From: Urechis unicinctus
Taxonomy: Eukaryota > Annelida > Polychaeta > Xenopneusta > Urechidae
Assembly: GCA_034190875.2 (NCBI GenBank)
Contig: CM067354.1
Coordinates: 39,356,525 to 39,420,524 of the forward strand
Reading direction: 5' to 3'
Length of the DNA stretch: 64,000 nucleotides
The position numbers were made by a program, and so were the translations under genes. Shown piece by piece: positions 61,530 to 64,000 of the stretch (position 1 is its first letter; the number at the start of each line of letters is the position of its first letter). The notes under the pieces are model-generated. The model was not told the DNA's origin and did not search any database. It saw only the letters and a list, made by a program, of their open reading frames with translations.

Positions 61530-62067
61530 TCAAATGTTTTGATGTCGTTGATTATCTATAGCGTTAGGATGCCTCAAATGCGACAGAATGTTGTAACTCA
61601 TCCTCAGCGATTTGTAACTGTCTGGGAGACCTTTAAACGCCATCGTAATCAAAAGGCTATTACTCACAGTCTCTTTTGCATTTCTCATAGCACCTGCAGC
61701 ATTTTCTGCCCTTATAACATAGTATGTCACAGATTCGTTTTGCAGTTTCACTAACGAAGTAAGTTCAGTGTACAGTGATATAATCATAGGTTTTCACGTA
61801 CCTGCAAAGTATTGTCTAAGAATCTTCAGGGCTGTCAGTAGCCTCTCTCATCACCAAAAAGAGTCTTTTATCATCAATAAACTGAATCAATTCAGCAAAG
61901 GTCTCCTCGTTCTCCGGCGTAAGGATAATTTCCCTTAATTTTGTCAGTCGCATATAGCTATGGCACTTGACTTCCCATTGCGCATATTTTCGTTCATCCT
62001 CATCGAAAATTAATCTTCCATTCCTCGTACTGGGTTAATAACCTGCTAGAGGTCCTCGTTCTGCCAT
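61530..62067 (-). pseudogene. LTR-retrotransposon Gag-like, degenerate
   Basis: On the minus strand an upstream open part (62,007 down to about 61,826) has a D-E-R-K-Y-x-x-W-E motif and an F-A-E-L-I-Q-F-x-D-D-K segment. A downstream part (61,787-61,590) has S-L-Y-T-E-L, a Y-x-x-R-A-E motif and L-K-G-L-P-type residues (FKGLPDSYKS). This order matches the UBN2/copia-type Gag capsid fold of LTR elements that I recall from aquatic animals. The likely start Met is at 62,067-62,065, with an in-frame stop 10 codons later. Further breaks are a frameshift with stop near 61,826, a stop near 61,801 and a frame loss after about 61,590. Nucleocapsid, protease and polymerase are not seen. It is a dead fragment. 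Confidence 0.8.
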
Positions 62068-62409
62068 GATGAGGGCACCGTTAAAAAAATCAAAACATCG
62101 TGCTCTTTTTATTGCTACACATATTACAAAAATATAACGCCTAGTGGCGCCTGTAAACAAGTCCCGTATTTTAGCGGGGAACACCAGATAGAGATCACTA
62201 CTATCCAACAACTGTCCCTGTAACTTATAATGCAATTGATTTTGTCGGAAATCTATTCCGATGCTTTGTTTTCACTTGAATACCCATGCCATGTCGCCTC
62301 GTATTTTGAGCAGTAGATGGCTCTCATACGATGCTGCTGATCTGGTGTCGACTTTTTAGACACAATTGAGCATAAATAAGTCGACAATAGCAATGGGATT
62401 TGGCGATGG

Positions 62410-62457
62410 CTCCTTGGAATTAGTGATATTTAACTCCCTGGAATTAGTGATATATAA
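62410..62457 (+). repeat. Two-copy 24-bp tandem repeat
   Basis: ctccttggaattagtgatat plus ttaa (62,410-62,433) is followed directly by ctccctggaattagtgatat plus ataa (62,434-62,457). It is upstream of the gag fragment on its strand. No LTR ends were identified. Confidence 0.9.
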
Positions 62458-62654
62458 TAGTGCCACATTACGCCCTGAATACAGTTTCTAGGTGCTTAAC
62501 ACGTTATTTTCATCATTTATTCAAGAGAACGGTTGAATGCTACAGAATATGCTCAATGAGCAGGTTATCATAGCTTGTTTTTTCCAATTAAGCATTATGT
62601 AACAATAACGGCAGTTGTAGTTTATATGCAGAATATTAGCGATCACGATCGCGA

Positions 62655-62770
62655 TACCCGGCTCATTTTACAATGACTCGATATTTCGGTATCATCTGTC
62701 TGTCGGCTAAATATGAGCGGAAACCACATCCCAGTGCTACAAACATGTCATTTTTACTCCGGTAGCATAA
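62655..62770 (-). mobile_element. Second LINE-type reverse transcriptase fragment, same family as 53.9 kb
   Basis: The minus strand encodes FRSYLADRQ at 62,696-62,722, then Y-x-V-I-V, then a stop. At the DNA level 62,664-62,725 matches 53,908-53,962 (tttacaatgact, gatatt, ctgtctgtc, gctaaatatgagcggaaa). The G-V-P-Q-G-S region is not visible beyond the stop. It lies upstream of the gag fragment on the same strand, so it is not that element's polymerase and represents a separate insertion. Confidence 0.65.
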
Positions 62771-62893
62771 TTTGTGATGTACTTGCCTATATGCGCACCA
62801 TTTGTTCTCTCCGAGGAAATCACCAAGGAAGTGGGTGTTTGCGTAGATCCTCGAACTTGGGCCGTATTTTATTGCGATAGATAACAGTAACAA

Positions 62894-64000
62894 TAAACAA
62901 ACACAATTGATGAAAAATATTATATTAAAAAGAAATTGGTACGTGTGTCTGTGATAAATTGAACAATAAAAAAAACATGTAGTTGTCGGTCAATACAACA
63001 CCACTTTGTTAACTGCAGGTTTGGCAACTATCAACGTAACCCCAAAAGAATTTGCATTAATGATACACATCCAACCATATTGACCTCATTATGCTGCACA
63101 GATGAACTCAGTTGCCGATATGACCAGTCGAGTAGAGACTTCACGTACGGTTTATAGGTCTTATCATCCAAGTTAGCATCGTCAAATGCAATCCAAATAA
63201 AACTGTTCAATGCTTACTCACCAGAGTCTTCTTTATTTTGTGCAGTGCATGTGATTTTAAGTGATGAACTGCATATACATGCGTTACGGTTCCTGCTTCT
63301 GCAAATAGTGCCAGTAAATGGTTTATTCAAGTGTTGTATTCCTAGAGAGCCAATTATACTCGACTGGAGTGTTATTAACTTCCTCGCAGTGTGTCTTATG
63401 CTGCTGATCCTAGGTTATATGCTTGCATAATAATTAGTGCAGATTCAAAAATGACCTGTAAATCAGTATTAGTAATATAAATTGGTACTAAGAATTTGTT
63501 TAATAAAATCGGTTCCGTGATAAATCATGTCATAAATATGGTCTCGAATAAAGAGATTGAAAACATGTTGTTTTTATTGGAGTTAAAGAAGAACACTCAT
63601 CAGGCATTATTCTAATTTAATGAGATATCGTTTGTCGTTAGAACAGAACTCGTGGTTGCATTGTTCTCCGGCTCGAGAAACGTTGCCAGAACATTCATAT
63701 TTCTGAGGTATACCTGTGGTAAAGAAATGACTCTTTAATGTGAATCGTGAATTAATATCGCTATTATCTGAGCAACTATTTGTTTAAAATGTTGCCCTTA
63801 TTGAGTAGCATTACAGTATACAGACCACATGCCTGTAGTCTAATAAATCATTCTGTGGAATATACGCCTGCAATGTACTGCATACTTAGTGTTATTGCCC
63901 TTATTATAACAAGTATGTCAGCAGCTTGACACTTAAATAATACAATTGTGTGATAATGTTTTTTTCGACTAAATCCGATGATGAGTAGACGTGCATTAAC
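62894..64000. other. No recognised feature
   Basis: AT-rich sequence. A 61-codon open frame at 63,245-63,430 (hydrophobic end) has no recognisable domain. Confidence 0.4.

Overview
This is an AT-rich, non-bacterial window with essentially no intact protein-coding capacity. Long dinucleotide and tetranucleotide microsatellites, several minisatellites, decayed retroelement fragments and extensive local duplications point to intergenic or intronic DNA of a repeat-rich animal. The Gag fragment near 61.8 kb resembles a Gag family I associate mainly with aquatic metazoans, so an invertebrate such as a mollusc is plausible. That placement is inference, and I cannot name the species. I found no convincing host exon, tRNA, rRNA, CRISPR array or bacterial feature.

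The first 44 kb is a locus built by repeated local duplication. The clearest event is a direct, head-to-tail tandem duplication of about 11.9 kb: unit A (20,793-32,660) followed immediately by unit B (32,661-44,134). Lines compared by eye differ at roughly 0-3 positions per 60 bases. Each unit ends in a compound (AT)n-(TG)n microsatellite followed by about 1-2 kb of shared sequence. The units differ by a few large indels: a 1.1-kb segment with a 37-bp minisatellite is present only in A, and a 658-bp segment is present only in B. The sequence upstream (1-20.6 kb) is a mosaic of older, clearly diverged and rearranged copies. Block 1.13-3.54 kb matches 17.4-19.3 kb, 9.4-10.3 kb matches 19.9-20.6 kb, and 10.35-15.18 kb is a shortened, partly inverted relative of unit A that carries an (AT)n array at the same relative place.

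From 44.1 to 53.7 kb the sequence does not obviously match the left part. It holds a 61-bp minisatellite, an (ATA)n array and faint internal duplications (47.7 versus 50.8 kb; a motif near 45.8, 49.9 and 52.2 kb). From 53.7 to 64 kb there are two related minus-strand LINE-type reverse-transcriptase fragments, a 1-kb (CATA)n array, a 0.5-kb (AT)n array and a broken minus-strand LTR-retrotransposon gag.

No gene set works together here. The value of the window is its duplication history and a few structured elements (hairpins, a promoter-like segment, conserved sub-blocks) that would merit computation. All similarities were judged by eye, so block edges in the diverged copies are approximate.
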